Positions 1 to 15,545 are shown, numbered from the stretch's first letter. The stretch is DNA of 64,000 bases from Sinohyriopsis cumingii (GCA_028554795.2 CM068838.1:130395428-130459427), one strand, 5' to 3'. The notes: generated from the sequence alone by a model not told the origin. A program made the numbers and translations.

Positions 1-842
1 TTTCAATGCATTGATGTATACGTTTATTCGACACACTTGTCAGCGGTTGTAAATCAGGGACAGTGAAAACGTTGGTACAGATTGGCTGATTTTTGTCTAA
101 TACAAGTAAGACGAATTCGATAGACTAAAGTATTGTGTCATTTGATGAATTGATTCAATGATCTGTTTCATTTTTATATAAACCAATGGTTTTCCTTTAG
201 GTCCGTTACTTATTCAACGGATCTATAGAGTGATTTTTTATTTGATTTATAAGCAGTATTTCGAAGTCAGATTTCTTATGTATGTTTCGTCTGAAACAAA
301 CTCTTGATGAAAAATTCGTGGTTAAAATCTAGTCTTGCGTAGGTTAGAGTATCTCTGATTTGTTGTCATGTCTTTAAGCGTGAATGTAATTCATAACGTG
401 TTTTGACTCTGCTGATATGAAACACCAACACACCTGTCGTCAAAGGCACAAACCTATCCTAATATAGGATGTGAAACTGCGTCGTATTTCATCCTGGGGA
501 CCCAGCGATTTACTTTATGTCGTGCGAAAGTCCTATTCTTTATAGTCTTTACTTATGGGATTAGGTTCCCGCTCATGTCATTGACAATCACTTCCTCGAA
601 TCCATTGTGTCGAAAGGTATTTCGTCGATAGTCATTAGTTTAATTTTAATTTCGTTGAACTTTTTCAGTTTAATTCATTTCGGCGTCACGGTTTATTCCA
701 AATTCATTATAATGATTCCTTTTACATCGCCATTAATTCTGTCGACTTGACATCAAATTTATTTATTATTACAACTACTGCTGAGATTAAATTGCATCAA
801 TAAACGGGAATCGTTGTTCGCATGTCTTGGTTTCGTAACTCG

Positions 843-952
843 CATAATGAGAATTTGTATCATGACTGAATACACTTAGAATTGATTTCGTTACCCAAAT
901 AATGAGAATTTGTATAATGACTGAATACCCATAAAACTGGTTTCGAATAAAT
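843..952. repeat. Short tandem duplication (~55 bp unit)
   Basis: ATAATGAGAATTTGTATCAT near 844 recurs as ATAATGAGAATTTGTATAAT near 899, each followed by GACTGAATAC. Diverged second unit. Confidence 0.8.
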
Positions 953-3048
953 GTGTCATATTAATGAAATACGAATCAAATAGTTGGCTGGAAGTTATCT
1001 ATAAAGGGTATTAAATCAGCCCATAATTTGTTCTGATTGTTTTGTCCGCCAGCCATCTGAACATCGTCTAAATGTTCCATCATGTGAGGAGCGAGTATAC
1101 GTTTGTTCATGTGCTTCAAATGAACAAGTCACATGAATCGTATGCATGGTAGTTGAGTCTAATTCCGTTGATTGCAATTGTCCAGCCATATCAGTCTTTA
1201 AAGGATGAATTTGGCAGTTGCTACACGGTATATCTGCCTTTTTTCATCTAAGTCAAACCATAACTTCAGGGGAATTGGATCTTCAGATTCAGTATGTCCC
1301 CATATTATCAGCATAATTTCACTATTAGCACATATCAGATTATAACTGTTATTAGTGGCAGGTGGCCAACAGATTAATCAAAGCATTCTGAATATTTGAT
1401 ACCAGAGACTGTCAGTCGCCACCGTTCTGTTACTTACACTCCCAGGGTTAAGTAGGCCTGGACCAGTTCAAGCCATTGGATAAAACAAAGGTTAATTAAA
1501 ATTCCACATACTAAAACAACATCGGATAGCAGAAATATATGTGGCTGAGCTTGGTACTGTAAGCAACACTGGTGTGGGTTTTTGTTGAATTTAACATAGG
1601 TTTTTCAAAAATATGTAAGACAATTACTGGGTGTCTGTGAATCATTTGAATCAGAATGTAACACTCTCATCCAGAATTTGTTATTGTTGTTATAAACTTT
1701 GGCCTCGGTCTCATTTCGACCTCCAGAAAACGTTGTCAAAGGATTTGAACAACTTATTAATGCCGATAATTTTAATTAAGAACTATATGAAATCGTTGTA
1801 TATTTTGAATCATACTACATAGAAAATATTTGCAAACGATCAATGCCATCAACGTTCCTTTATATCATGTGGTCGCTGTATCATCATGTCAAGTAAAACC
1901 TGCCAAGAAATATAAATTCATTAGAAAGATGGCTTAACGCTCTTAATGTCATCACTAAAACAAATCCTAAAATATCAACATTAGGCACGAAGTTATGCGT
2001 GGAAGAATCAACAGTTGCAAATAAAATAATTAGAGTTGATGCAAGAGAATTAGAAATACCAAGCAGTTAATTGTCAGATTAAAACAGTGGTGAATGGAGA
2101 CAACTCGGAGAATATTGTCAGCATCTACGAAGCATCGCACGCAACATTTCCTTCAACACGCTAGTGTATTACTTACATATCCCATGCCAATTAACTTAAA
2201 GGTAGAGCTTCTAATATTGGCGTATGACAGATTAATTTGTATTACTTTAAAGAAATCTATATTTATAATCTATATCTCTACTACATGCCCTAAATATTGT
2301 TGAATTACATTTTTTCTTTACTTATCTTTTCAGTGTTACCTTAGTAAGTGTTTTCATGACTTTCATCGTTAATGTCGACCAAAATAATATCGATGAAATC
2401 AGCGCGACTAAATAATTGTCAACCAAATTAATGTCAGCTAAATGAAGTCGACGAAACGAAACTGACGAAATAAACGGAGTACGAAATAATTTTTCGAAAC
2501 ATGAATTCGATGATATAATTGTAGACGAAATGACCGGTCACAACTGGATTATATCAGCAAGTCTATAACACTATAATTATATGTATGCTACAGTGCCGGC
2601 AGGCAATGGCAGACAATAAAAACAATGTATCGCTATGCAGTCTCAATGCAAAGTGAATGTGATTCATAGATAATAATTTGAAGAGAAAACATACTCTGCT
2701 TGTTCCATACTACGGAGTGGCATATAGTAGCATAAAGGTGGAAACTATTAATTAAGAAACATTATTAAAGAAAATTTAATGTGGATGTAATTAAGTAACA
2801 AAAGCATTTTGGCATGTATTATTGTTGAAAATAATGTATTAGATAAAACTGTTTTGGATTTTACTAGTGAGTCCCCATATGACTCTGACTTAAAAGTTAC
2901 GGAAGTTAAATTAAGAGATCAAACTAGAGTTCTCACATTACACGACTCATATTGCGCCGAATCCGGTAAGATATCCTAACTTCATTTTGTTTTATATCTC
3001 GGTAGACAATACGTAGCAGCGTGAAATAAAATAATTACGATTCGCGTG

Positions 3049-3132
3049 CTACGAGTGAATAATGGATATATTTCGCCAGTCGTAAACTATTGAGTTTTGC
3101 ACCCACTAGTTGAAATATATCCGTTAATTTAC
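3049..3132. repeat. Foldback (imperfect inverted repeat)
   Basis: Left arm GAGTGAATAATGGATATATT and right arm GAAATATATCCGTTAATTTA pair over about 20 bp with a 30-base loop. A smaller pairing (GTAGCAGCG with CGTGCTAC) lies just before it. It could be a degenerate MITE end. Confidence 0.5.
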
Positions 3133-5611
3133 TCATTTTCGTTCATAAACAAACCATCAGATAATATATTTCCTTTGTTTTTTAAAGAATTCTTCTCTAA
3201 TAGTTCCTGTATAGGTTAAACTGATTATTTTTAGCTCAGAAACACCTACCAAAATGACGAGAAACCAGTAATTAACTTATACGGATTGCTGGTGTCTGAA
3301 AGTGCAGAAAGAAGGATAAAGACTTTAGATGCCAAACGTTTCATACCATTCCAATAATAAATTACATATTTGTTCTTAATGATGTAATACAATTAGTACG
3401 TATGAAGGAAAAGGCTACAGTAAAACCGACTGCCATACCTTTTTATTGTTATGTAGCTTAATTTGATTCATTTTAAAGTCATCTCATGTACATTTGCTTC
3501 GATATAATTTAACGGCAAAAAATCGTTTGATTTTACAAGCTGATGGGAGTAAAAAACAATTCTTTAAGAAATAATGTTGTTTAAAATTCTTCTCTCTGAA
3601 TAAAGTTTATGTACAATATACTCGATCTGGGCAATATATGTCTTGAAGCACTTGATCTTTCTCTTGTATGTTTTATTATGAAAATAGCTTTCCATATGCG
3701 TTCGATGATTTTACATACTCGTGGATTATACATTCATGTTAGCGGTAAAAAAAATCACGACAAATTCAACAGATTAAAATAATAAATCATTGCTGGATTG
3801 ATTAAAGCTTGTTTTACTTGTTTAACAAATTGTTCTATTATTCTATCCGCTACTCTTCAAGTGATCGATTGTATGAATCATATGCAGTATTTTCATCGGA
3901 GGAGGCACTGCACGATGCAAATGAATGTCTGTATGCGTGTTTGTGTTTAAGCGTATAGAATGCTGGTGATAAAGAACAAAACATTATTTCCAGTCCTGAA
4001 GTCAGATGTATGAAGTCTAGACTGACACCAACTCTTCATAAAAAATCATTATTCATTAAAATCACCCTTGTCGATGATTTATGACGTGTTTTGTCTCAGT
4101 TGATCGTAAGCGGAATTCTAAACGTCGTCAGAGACTTAGTTCTCTCCGAATATAAGTTATAACCTGTCATATATCAACCTGAAAAGCCCCGAAACACTTT
4201 GACATGTTACTAGCTACAACTGGTAGTAACTGACATTCACTATTTCCCTTTTATTTGCGTAAATATAAGCTGAAGAGTCTTTATGCTAAACCACAGGGGC
4301 CAGTATTGTAGTTTACATTTGAACTACGCATACTATGCAACTTCTTCAGTGTACATTAGCTTTATGAACTGTTACAGTCTTTGGTAACGTCATACAGAGC
4401 AAACATGACTTGAGGTTTTCGAAACCACTCATCATGAGAACAAATAACATGCTGCGTTTCGCATCGACAAACTGTAAGACCTGCTCGCTTTCTAAAGTTT
4501 AGTAAAGACCTCCCTCTGTGAGCAAAGATTATAATTCAGTTAAATTTGGCTGATGTCACAATCGTGCAAGAGTTGTACGTCTCTACGTCATCAGACCCAT
4601 ACTCAATCCGTTCACAAATAATACATACAATGCAAATATATTATTATAAAATTGAACAAAAACCATATAAAGCCGCTTGAATGTTAAATAATTCCACACA
4701 GAAACATCAAATTATACACCTAATCCTATGTTTGATAACTTTGCACTCGCATATGCATACTGTTAAAATTGCTTGGCATTTTCAATGAGATAAATTTTCA
4801 TTGGGACATCAAATTGATACCTCTCTGTGGTCTTAAACTAAGTAACAAAAAGACGCGAAGCGAGAAAGTTTTGTAAAACTTAACAGATCATTTAATTTAC
4901 CTATAAAATAATACTTTAAGAGAAACTACAGTTTTATGAATTTAATCTAAATAATTCAAAACGTTATGTCACATGTCCAAAATAACTGAGTGTTCAGAAT
5001 GAATTACAGGCCTGAAATGTGCTTATGTACCAATATCCCTGTATATGCAGAAATAACAACAGTCTTGAAGCGTCCCAATGACATTGTAAGAATATCCTTT
5101 AAATGGTCAGTACGGAAACTTTTGGACGAGGACTAAGATGGCCTCAAAGTTAATTAATTGTCTGTACATGTTGTCATACAACATACACGGATCACAATAT
5201 AGCTCATGTTACATGGAGCCTAATTTCATATTTGCACTTTTTAATTTAGGACAAATATCGTCTTGTGCTGTAAATTTGTTACTTAGCAGCTAATGTTCAA
5301 GCTGGCTGCATATTGCTATAAACATGATGCAGATAAAATCTCATTTTTGGGTACAAATATTTTCATTTCACGTTTAAAATCTGTCTTAATGAATGTGCAG
5401 AGAACAATAACATGAATATTCCCAGATTATAATTACTGCAAATAAAGATTGACATTAACTTATACATGTGTATCATATTTCATTTCAAAGTTCCCATACA
5501 CTGACGCCACAAATGGACAGTTATGTTGCTTCGGCTTATATGTTATGACTTGTTGATCAGATAAAGGCATGCTCAACACTGCTCCGTTTTGTTCCTCTAC
5601 CAGACAGTACA

Positions 5612-5679
5612 TGTTGCATAACATGTTTCTCTGCCACACAGTTCCTGTTGCATAGCATGTTTCTCTGCCACGTAGTACC
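5612..5679. repeat. 34-bp tandem duplication
   Basis: TGTTGCATAACATGTTTCTC at 5,612 is repeated at 5,646 with small changes. It accounts for the repetitive minus-strand frame here. Confidence 0.8.
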
Positions 5680-8522
5680 TGTAGCACGACCTAATACGAA
5701 AGGACAACATTACTATAAATTCCAACAATATAATCCATCCTTAAAGCAACGCCTTTTTTAAAATGAGCCATTCATGCTTAGCGGCTAAGTATGATCTAGT
5801 CAAGGGTAAAAGCCTCTGTGTGTGCGTCTGTGTGACTGTGTATGTGTGGAGAATGTAATACATATTTACATATACATATTTTGTGTACGATTCATTGCAA
5901 TTCGTGCTATCAGTAATGCTAACAACTTCAAGTGGTGAGATTAGCCAAAACCTTTCTTCACCCTCAGAACATAAATATTCATTTTTTTGCCATTGCTGGT
6001 GAAGAAGTTATCGTTTGCTCAGAATGTGTTCATGTTGGAAAAGATAACATTTATTTTTCAGGATTGCAAAATTTGACTAAAATCTATGTACGAGCTTTGA
6101 TGCATGATTGGATGTTCAGTTTGCAAAACAAACTCATACATATAACAATACTTGATTCGTTTATTGGGTACAATTAAAGTAAAACTAAACAAATCACCAA
6201 AACATGTTATCTAGTTTGGTTGTCACCTCTTTAGGAATTGAAACGTGCATGCTTGCAGAAAGGAAAATAATGTAAACTGGAAGAAAAGTGCAAATATGTG
6301 GTAATAACCATAACATTTCCATATGCTCTGTTGACGCCAGTGGTGAAGATGGGTTGCAAAGTGTCCACAGTAGAATCAATTGTTAGACTATGAGCCACAA
6401 TCTACAACTTCCAAGGGCAATATCTGTTGAAAACGTCGCGAAATGATGATGATATACGTCTTCATATGATGAACATAGCGTGTACAAAGTAATAACGAAA
6501 ACTACTTGCAACTGCACGACTAATTGGAGACAGAATTGCATCTTGATTGGCATACAGCGTTGAAATGGCCATATGACTTGAAGAACAAATAGCGCGATTA
6601 CAGTGAATGGTCAATCTGCATTTTCAAGTTTATAACAATGCAAGGGCAGTAATTCATAAAAGCATCGTGAGAGCACATAAACTGGCTATAGATCCATTTT
6701 GAGATGAGAACGGTAATATCGACTAAATTTACAGCAATCGGTGCAGGTCGAAAGGGGCCATAACTGTGAAAATTATCGAGGAACAGGACAACTTTGTCAG
6801 TATACACCTCTTTAGAAGATTACAATATTTGTATATCAAGTCTGACATCGATCTAGCAAAAACTGTCAGATCAACAGAGAGGCAGCAGTTGAATAACTTG
6901 CATAAGCTTAGTTATAATGACCGTAGAAAAGATATTAAGACTGCGGCATCGTATTAATAGATGCATGCCACAATGCGGCCTAACTATGCATAATTGACCC
7001 TAAATGGGCTAATTTCTTGCACAAACTGAAGTTGAAGTTCAATATTAGAGAACCTCTATCACAATTGATTACAGGTGTGTCAAGAGTTCCAAAGGTGGAG
7101 TCTTCTACTAGAATACCAGTTTCTGGAAAATAGGCACTGTCCGTTGTTTTTTTTTTTAATGTTGGGACTTCAAGAATGACTTTGAGGTTTTACTCAGACA
7201 TTTCAAGGAAACAAAACCAGATTATCCACTGATCAGAACGACCTTTTACAAGACCCAGTGATGACTTTTAGCGAGGTGCACTACTGAAAAATATATCAAA
7301 ACCTCTTGGAAACGAAGGTATGAACAATTTACTTACGCCACGCGTTGCTGTCGTGCTGTTCTTGCGGAGGTAATTGCTACAGTAATAAACGTTTGCTTTT
7401 GGCTGCAGTGAGCCATTTTTTTCATAATTGACAGCTTGTGAATATATAAATATGTATGGTAGTTTGCATTGAATCTACGATACAATAATACCTTCTAGTG
7501 TACAAATGACGAAGAACTCTTATTTTGGACGTGTCTAACATATTTTACTATAAGAACTGTGCTAGTATGATATAATGTGCTTTGCATGGAAATGTATGAT
7601 TGAACAAAAATACATAGGACAGGACGCATCTAAAGAAAAGAAAAGAACATTTTGACTTTAATATTAGTTTCGCTTTTAAACGCAGGTATACACATACTGT
7701 ACATACGTTACACAAGCAAATTAGTACAAGGGCAGGAAACACGTATACTGCATATGTATATCGTTAGTGTCAGGAAGCGGAACATAGATTTACAATATAA
7801 GAGATTTTAATTAGGTAAAAAAAGTTCACCATTTTTGGCTAAACGAAAACAAAAGTGGTTGCCTGGCGCCAGGTGCCTTGAAATATATTCGAATCACGTC
7901 CTAATTGTCTTGTAAAAGTAGTCCACTAATAGTGTAGTTTTGCTTATGCTGTTAAAAAACGATCATCAGGGCACTTAAATGAGTTCCACTCATCTTAAAG
8001 AGAATGTGTGGAATAATGGCTTTTACTCATTTGTTATTTTCATGCCATGCATGTAATGTCAATGAAAGTCAAAAATAGGTATGTTATTAAATTTGTATTG
8101 TCAGTAAACTGTTAGATACAATCCAATCCTTTATTTTGATCATAGATCAAAGTTTTCTTATGAATGAAGTACATTAAGAATGACAGGATAATTCATCATC
8201 ATTTCATCAGTGTCTTTAACAAAGTGTTTTATTGATGATGCATTAAGGTATATGCACCTGTTATTATCGATAACGTATCAGGGACACAATTGCTTTTTGC
8301 ATCTGAATGAATAAACGTTCAATATGTGCGCTTAAATTAGTTTGTAATTTGGTCACACATAGTGAATAAATCGATGAAACAGTAGTTAACTGGTTGGATG
8401 AAAGGATAGGCATAGCAAAAATCAGGGGTAACTAGGAAGATATGAAAGACCAACTAATGAATTAATTTATATTGTGATGGATTTATTTAGTTTTAATTGA
8501 TTCATGGCTTCACGATGAACTG

Positions 8523-8703
<181 letters not shown>

Positions 8704-8730
8704 CAAATGCAGTTGTTTGACAGAATTCAA

Positions 8731-10983
8731 GGTTTTATACTAGTTTATTTTAGGTTTTCTCTGCAATCAAATAGAATCCCAAGGACGTGCTACTATTAAA
8801 ACATGGTCTAGATTGATACATATACCGCAACACTAAGAGATACCTGATAAGAGCCCCGACGTCTGGAGTTTTGGTTAACCACAGATGTTTACTACACTAT
8901 TAATGGACTAATCAATTTAAACACAAGGGAGGGCGTTCAACATTCGCAAAAGTGGAAGCGTTTTTGAAGCTGCAAATACTGGCTTTATTTTTAATCCCTG
9001 CATTGTCTAAACTGTCTAATGATTTCGCCTTGTGTTATTGTTTTCCATATAGCATAGTCTCACATCATACTGTGTTGTGAGCATTTTTCATCCTCTGGGG
9101 CTATGATATCTTCTCTACGTTTGGCAGATATTCTTGAGGTCCAGACGAGTTCAGAGGGTCAACAATGTTGCAATTTACTGTTACGGTCATTTGATCCATA
9201 TAAAAGCGAATTTAGTAAGAAAAGAAATCAGGATATCAGCGAATCATTAGGAGAAAAAAATTGGATTCTAAATAGCTTTTATTCCTTCTGTTGTTAACAT
9301 TTGCTGTTGTCAAACTGATGTCTGTTATTGTAATATAATTAGGTAAATTACGACGTTTGTGTTGGGCATGGCTTTACTTTTAAAAACGTATTAAATTGGC
9401 TCAAAATGATTTTTGTCATTGGAAGAATAGAAGGGTTTAGCATTAAAACAGTTGGGTATTTCTGCCAGGTAAATGCTTTTCTAAGCAATATTTAGAATTG
9501 CAGGGGAGAATATTTCATAATGGTGCCTAACGTAGCATAATATATTACCAATAATGCCGAAAGCCTTATTGTCCATATGCCTTGTTAGTTATTGATCGTT
9601 CTGTCGAATTTTCACCATTTCTTCCACATTCACGAAAGGTTTTAATTTTTTATACGAAATCTATTCCAAACAATATCCATTTTTGTAGAGTTTGTGTCAG
9701 TGCAGGATGAGTAATGAGATATTTAGTCCAATAAATCATTTCCAAAAGACAAGCTAGACCATTTTCAATCCTACATGTTATTGCAGTGAGCATTTGCATG
9801 CCCAGATATACGCAATGACCCTGTGTAATTTTCACAAAGTATGGAGACAAGAATTTGTTTCCATACTTGATAACTACATAAATGTGCTTCGTCTTCTTAT
9901 GTGACTTATGTAACCGTCACGAAAGACATCAAAGGTGTGCACGAATACCGTTTAACTGCATGGCACCCATTTTGTATAGCATTGTAATGCAACAGTTATA
10001 TTCAGTAATTACTTCATGTCTAATGAAGTTAGCATTTAAATAGAGTCCTTGAACACCGATAATGAAGGTCAAAGGTTAACATTCCGCCTTACTTTTAACC
10101 AGTATCGAAAGATAAACAGTTGGCAAGCTTTGCTTTGAGAAAGTACTAGAAACCAGTAACGCGTGCTCGAGATTTATATTCTGTTTTGTAAGCAAGATCG
10201 GCATTGTGTTGCTTGACATCAATGATAACACTAATTCAGTCAGAAATAATAAGAAGGAAAACCTTCCCAAGATCATGCTAAATTGTATTACTTGCTTTCG
10301 CAGCAAATTATATTACAAAATCCAAGGAAACAATATATTTCTTATCACGAACCTACTAATATAGTTTCTTTAGTGAAAAAGTCCACTAGACCAGTAAATT
10401 TCTTACAGTGGATATCTAGTGACTATATGAGTTTTCGGTACATGTTGGAAACATCCGCTCGATGATCCGGTTCTCTTTCCATGGAATTGTACTAGGTTAT
10501 TATTTACAACATCTCTTTAGGTTCATGTATGTTTCTGTTTTATTTTTCAGACATTAACTCGCTTGAAATACAATATATGTGAGACAAAGCTCAGCTATTT
10601 TTTGAAAATGGTAAATGAAATAATAATTTCAATGTTTATCATATGTGATCCAAAGAGAAAAATTTGCTTCAAAATAAGATAGGCGCGAAAGATCCAAAAT
10701 TATACAAATTATTTTCAGCAATGCCAATTGCTAGCTCAAGTACACTCAGTAAAAGTAACTAATATAGTGCTAGATAAGTAAATTTTTAAATCAGATAGAT
10801 TATGATTTTGGCTGTTTTCTCGAAACAGTTAATATCTTTAAATAGGAAATAAGGGAATTTACATTGTAATATATTGTTTTTGGAGAACCTAGTTTTAATT
10901 AACGAGGACCTTGTTAGCAACCCAATTCTTGAATCTTTAAAAAAAACGTATTCTTTATTATGTTGATTGAGTTCAGTTGTGTA

Positions 10984-10986
<3 letters not shown>
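8731..10986. other. Gene-free AT-rich sequence
   Basis: Short frames only; I see no motif, repeat or RNA gene here. Confidence 0.6.

Positions 10987-11072
<86 letters not shown>
10987..11072. repeat. TA-TG microsatellite
   Basis: About 32 TA units followed by ten TG units. Confidence 0.97.
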
Positions 11073-13649
11073 ACTGCAGCATTAATACACAACTTGATCG
11101 TCAAAACGGACGCGGTTTCGAGTTCACTACCAATGCTGGCATTGACAAGAATAGCTAATAAAGTTTATGAATATTCATAAATCACAATAAAGACTGGCTT
11201 TATTAATTAGTTGTCTCTTTCCTTATTTACTTCCATTTTTGGCATACTGCAAGCTTTTCGCTAAAACTGCACTTTTATATCACACATGAGAATTACAATA
11301 CGTACCTAATGCTCTCTTACACAGCCACATAGTACTTATTCCAGAAACGATATAATGCAAGCACTATTGCAATCTGCAACAATTAAAATTCCAAAGTATA
11401 TTTTATATGTGTAAATTCTAGGTTAGATCCAGTGACGTGGATAAAAATGTATTGTAAAAGTCATGTGTTTATGAAAGACATTTTAATAATTTCAAGTTGT
11501 CATAAATATTCTCATCTTGTCAACTCACATAAGAGATTTTGATTTATAAAGTACACGACTGTTCGCACATCACACGGGCCACCACAGATGCATCGATACT
11601 ACCAGCAGTTAATTTGGATTTCCACTACAAAAGGTTTGTCAGAACTAAAATCCATTAGGACTTGCGTCTGTAATTATACCAGTATTTGGGATTTAATTCG
11701 CAATACTGTAAGTTCTTCTTTGCATTGTCACTTTGCATTCTAAGGAAAGCTGGTGCTTTCATGGAGAATTTTCATATATGCTATGTGAGTTTCATAATTT
11801 TCCACATATTTATTTGATCAGCATAAGTTCATAAATTTATGTCTGTTGTGTAAAATAACAAACATATATATTTTTATGTAAAGACAAGAATGTTATGCCT
11901 GATGTGTGCAAGTTCATATCTATTATATTAACATAATAATCTTATATGTGTTGTGTGTACAAGATGATCACATATTTTTAAATTGTCAGGCAGAGAATAA
12001 TCGTTCTGCTAGTAGAGCGGATACATTAAGAGATAGTAAGTGGAAAACAGATTAATGTTTCATTTTGCTGATGTGTGTCATACATTGATCAGTGCTGAAT
12101 TAACTTAAGTTTTTATATTTTAAACAATACATGTTTAGCTGATAATATTTCTTCATTTATTTTACTGAAGAACTGTGCGCTTTGTCTATCCTTGTTAGGA
12201 ATATATGCCTAACAAATAGTTGACATTTGTCGGACAGTCCGACATTTGCTAATTTGTGCATGACCCTTTGCAGGTTATACCATCGGTAAACCTGGCCAAC
12301 GTAGTCAAGTCAAAAACCTGAGGAATCATTTATTTCTTTTCTGGTGCCAATCATAAGGCAAACAATATTTTGTTATATGTTTAACATTCTTCGAGCACGA
12401 GACTGCGATGTGCTGGTGAATAACGAAAAGCAAATAATGTAATTTATTTTCAACTTGTATCCACTTGTATATTTAAAAGGGTGTGATAATTTCCATGTAT
12501 ACCCAAGAATGTTTAATCCACTTTGAAATTCTCTTAAAATGCTTGGACCTTTCTTCGCTGTAGGATTCCCATGCATTTACGTGACAGGTCAGAACATGCC
12601 AGTTTGTTTCATACGTAGGTTACGTACCCTGACGTGTATCGTCCACAGCCATCGAAATAAAATATTACTGAATTCTCAGAGGTGGTACGATGATTCCGTA
12701 ACACTAGTTCAGACCTGTGTGTTTGAATAAAATTAGTTTTACATTTCCTATTATATTTGGGAAGCAAATACGTGATATAACTCTGCAGTCAACCTACAGT
12801 CAACCTTCTAAAATGTAGCGAAGACCAGTCCGAAAACAACTAAAGAGGTAACGACCGAAACAAGCCAACGTGATTCAACAACAAGCTCAAACACTCACAT
12901 TATTAACCTCAGAAAAACACCATATCCACTTAGACAACATTCAGTAACACAGCAACACCAAAATCACCAAACAACAAGTAAAAATAAAATTAAAATATGT
13001 AGCACTTTTGGTCTGATAATATGTATATAAAGATCATACATATTTATGATAGGTTTGGCAACTTTGAGTACATGGAAGCGCAAAAACAATGCCCGATTTA
13101 CTCAAGGAAGCTTCAGACCAACGAACAAACATTAAACCACGTACTTCGTCCTGATAATTAAAGCTAATAGACGAGTCTAGAAAGGGCTAACCTAACTAAT
13201 GCACTGACAAAACAATAACAAAGAGTATCATTATACAAAACAAATTCCAAGGATGTTCTTCTACATTGAAATGAACAAAATCCTCTAGTGCCGTGTATCT
13301 AGGAAGACGTTTCAAAAGATATGGACAACATCAAACTTAAAAATTATTGCTTGTGTAGCAATGTCAAAAATTGAATACATTTCCGCTTGACCCAAGTTCA
13401 CATTTTTTAAAATATTTATTGTAAATAACGAAAACAATGCTAAATTATTCTCTGTGTATGGGCTTAATATCAGGATCATTGTTAATAAGAAGAGGTAAAT
13501 ATGTTTAATTGGGTCAAAGTTTTGGAGTTTCCTAAGTGAATTATAAATAATCCATGTTATTGTTTTATAAACATCAGGATCATATCTTCATCCGGGAAAG
13601 GGTACATATACGTGCATGTATGTTAATGCGTGCACCATCCCGTTTTTGG
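11073..13649. other. Gene-free; may hold LINE 5' remains
   Basis: No supported gene. From about 12,790 the base composition becomes A/C-rich on the plus strand, which could be the eroded 5' part of the LINE that starts to be recognisable at about 13,650, but no ORF1 or endonuclease start could be confirmed. Confidence 0.5.
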
Positions 13650-13872
13650 ATTATGATTTGAAGGTCATCTCCACAGCAGCGATCACTCCCCATTCTCTCT
13701 AATACAAATATTCCTGTACAGTCGAAGAACCAATTTGACACTGGAAAGCTGACTGGAATAAGTTAGAAACTGTTTGCAAAACTAGAATTAACAAGGATAC
13801 TTTTATAAACATTAATGATCCTGATCATCAATTTATACACCTTCTATCTGAGATTGCAGAAGAATCAATCCC

Positions 13873-13915
13873 TAAGTCCTTGTCTCACCCTAAGACTTTG
13901 TCTCACCCTAAGACT
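13873..13915. repeat. 19-bp tandem duplication in the LINE remnant
   Basis: TTGTCTCACCCTAAGACTT occurs twice in succession in the stretch encoding the linker before the reverse transcriptase. Confidence 0.75.
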
Positions 13916-14282
13916 TAAACATAAGTAGTACTGAGAATTATAATCCACCCATTACGTAATGCCGAGAAGCACTGCGGAAATTTAAATCCATCTAACGGCC
14001 GAAAAATTAAGAAAGTATCGCATATTCCACGTACTAGCAAGCCACTCAATTAACGAATGTACGAGAACATCTTGGAGAAACTATGCTTCTTCTTTAAACG
14101 AGTGTTCTTCTGTAAAGGAAGTATAGAACACAATCTGAAAAATAAATGGTATTGGAAACGACAACTCTCTCCGACATCTAAAACTAAACAATTTAACTTC
14201 AACTCAAAACACGTCATAGTGTCACTAAAAATTCATCGTCACATCCATATTCAGCAGAATTTAGAAAACTGAAATATTAAAA

Positions 14283-15545
14283 GAGAAGATGCATTTAAAA
14301 ATCATATCAAATAACTTCGAGGATTATAATCAACCACTTTTGGAACTGACATATGTTCTAAACGAGTCCCATGATGCATCCACCTGGCCTGAAGATATAC
14401 GTTACCAATTTTGGAAACACCTACCAGAACATTCACTAACTGCTCTTTTGGAAATCTTCCATAATTTGTGGTATAATAACGTACCAAACACTTAGAAAGA
14501 GGCCACCAAAATGTTTGTTCCCAAATCAAGTGGGGATATCACAGATCCTATGAGTAACCGTCACATAGCTTTGACGAGCTGCGTGTGTCGGTGTGTGTGT
14601 TGTGTGCGTATGCGGGGGGGGGGGAGGAGTAACAAATGCAAATCTTCTTTGCAACATGGCTTCCAATATGGTCGTAGTACCAACGATCAGCTAGTGCTTT
14701 TGTTAAAAAGGAACATTTGGTAGGTGTTTTCGTTTACTAGAAATGCCTACCATACACTATGGAAGCACGGAATCACGAATGATCTGCACGATCCAGGCTA
14801 AAGGATGACTGCTCACTTATATCTTTCTTTCAGATAGATAACTCACAGTACGAGACTGCTGCGCCCTCTCTGATACGGACGTGTAAGATATAGATGTGTG
14901 TGTGTGTGATTTGATTTTTTACCATAGCTTTAACAATTTTTTCAGTCATATCGCTACGATGTCTGCAGTGTGGCAGTTTATAGTGATGTCTAGCACTGGG
15001 ACATCATGTCGCAGACAAATAGCGTGATGTCCCACCCAGTCACATCTTGACACCAGACCGACCAGTCCTAAGACTAACCTCGTAATGCTGAGCGTCAAGC
15101 GAGGAAGCTGTTAGTACACTTTTTATAAGTCTTTGGTATGACTCGGCCGGTGACCGAATCCAGGACCTCCCGCATTCGAGGCGGACGCTCTTACCAATAG
15201 GCCACCGGAGAGGTAAGATATAGATGTGCCTCAGGGCAATATTGTACCCGTTATGCTTCTTAACATCAAAATTAGTGACATCGCAAATTATATTTCCCTT
15301 TGTGTGGATCGTTCAACACGTTGATTGTTTAATATGTTATCGATCCAAAAATATGCATACAAGTGAAAGACAACTGCAAGAAATATAAACTGTGTTCAAA
15401 AATGGCTATTCACAAATGGTTTTAAATTTTCAAAACCGAAAACAGTAAGTATGCAGTTCTGTTAGCTACAAAGACAACAAAATTGATCTTAATCTCACGC
15501 TGGACGGAACACAACTGGTTGTTGAGTGTCAAGTTGTGGGAAAAT
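14283..15545 (+). pseudogene. LINE reverse transcriptase domain remnant
   Basis: Two short open segments (14,289-14,495 and 14,511-14,723) carry the N-terminal reverse transcriptase blocks, and later blocks are scattered across frames up to 15,545. The SINE at 14,899-15,212 sits between the LSD-type block and the following QG block. The catalytic FADD-type block is not intact: only a VDRST-like remnant remains near 15,310. Non-functional. Confidence 0.75.
14899..15212 (-). mobile_element. tRNA-derived SINE (family A), inserted in the LINE
   Basis: In minus sense the element starts with a tRNA-like head (GGTGGCCTATTGG, then a degraded box B) near 15,205 and ends in the GTTAAAG.TA.GGTAAAAAATC-type tail with a CA repeat near 14,899. 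A perfect 16-bp direct repeat, GTAAGATATAGATGTG, flanks it at 14,883-14,898 and 15,213-15,228. This is the target-site duplication and proves insertion into the older LINE. Transcription of such SINEs is by RNA polymerase III, borrowing the partner LINE machinery (general knowledge). Confidence 0.9.
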
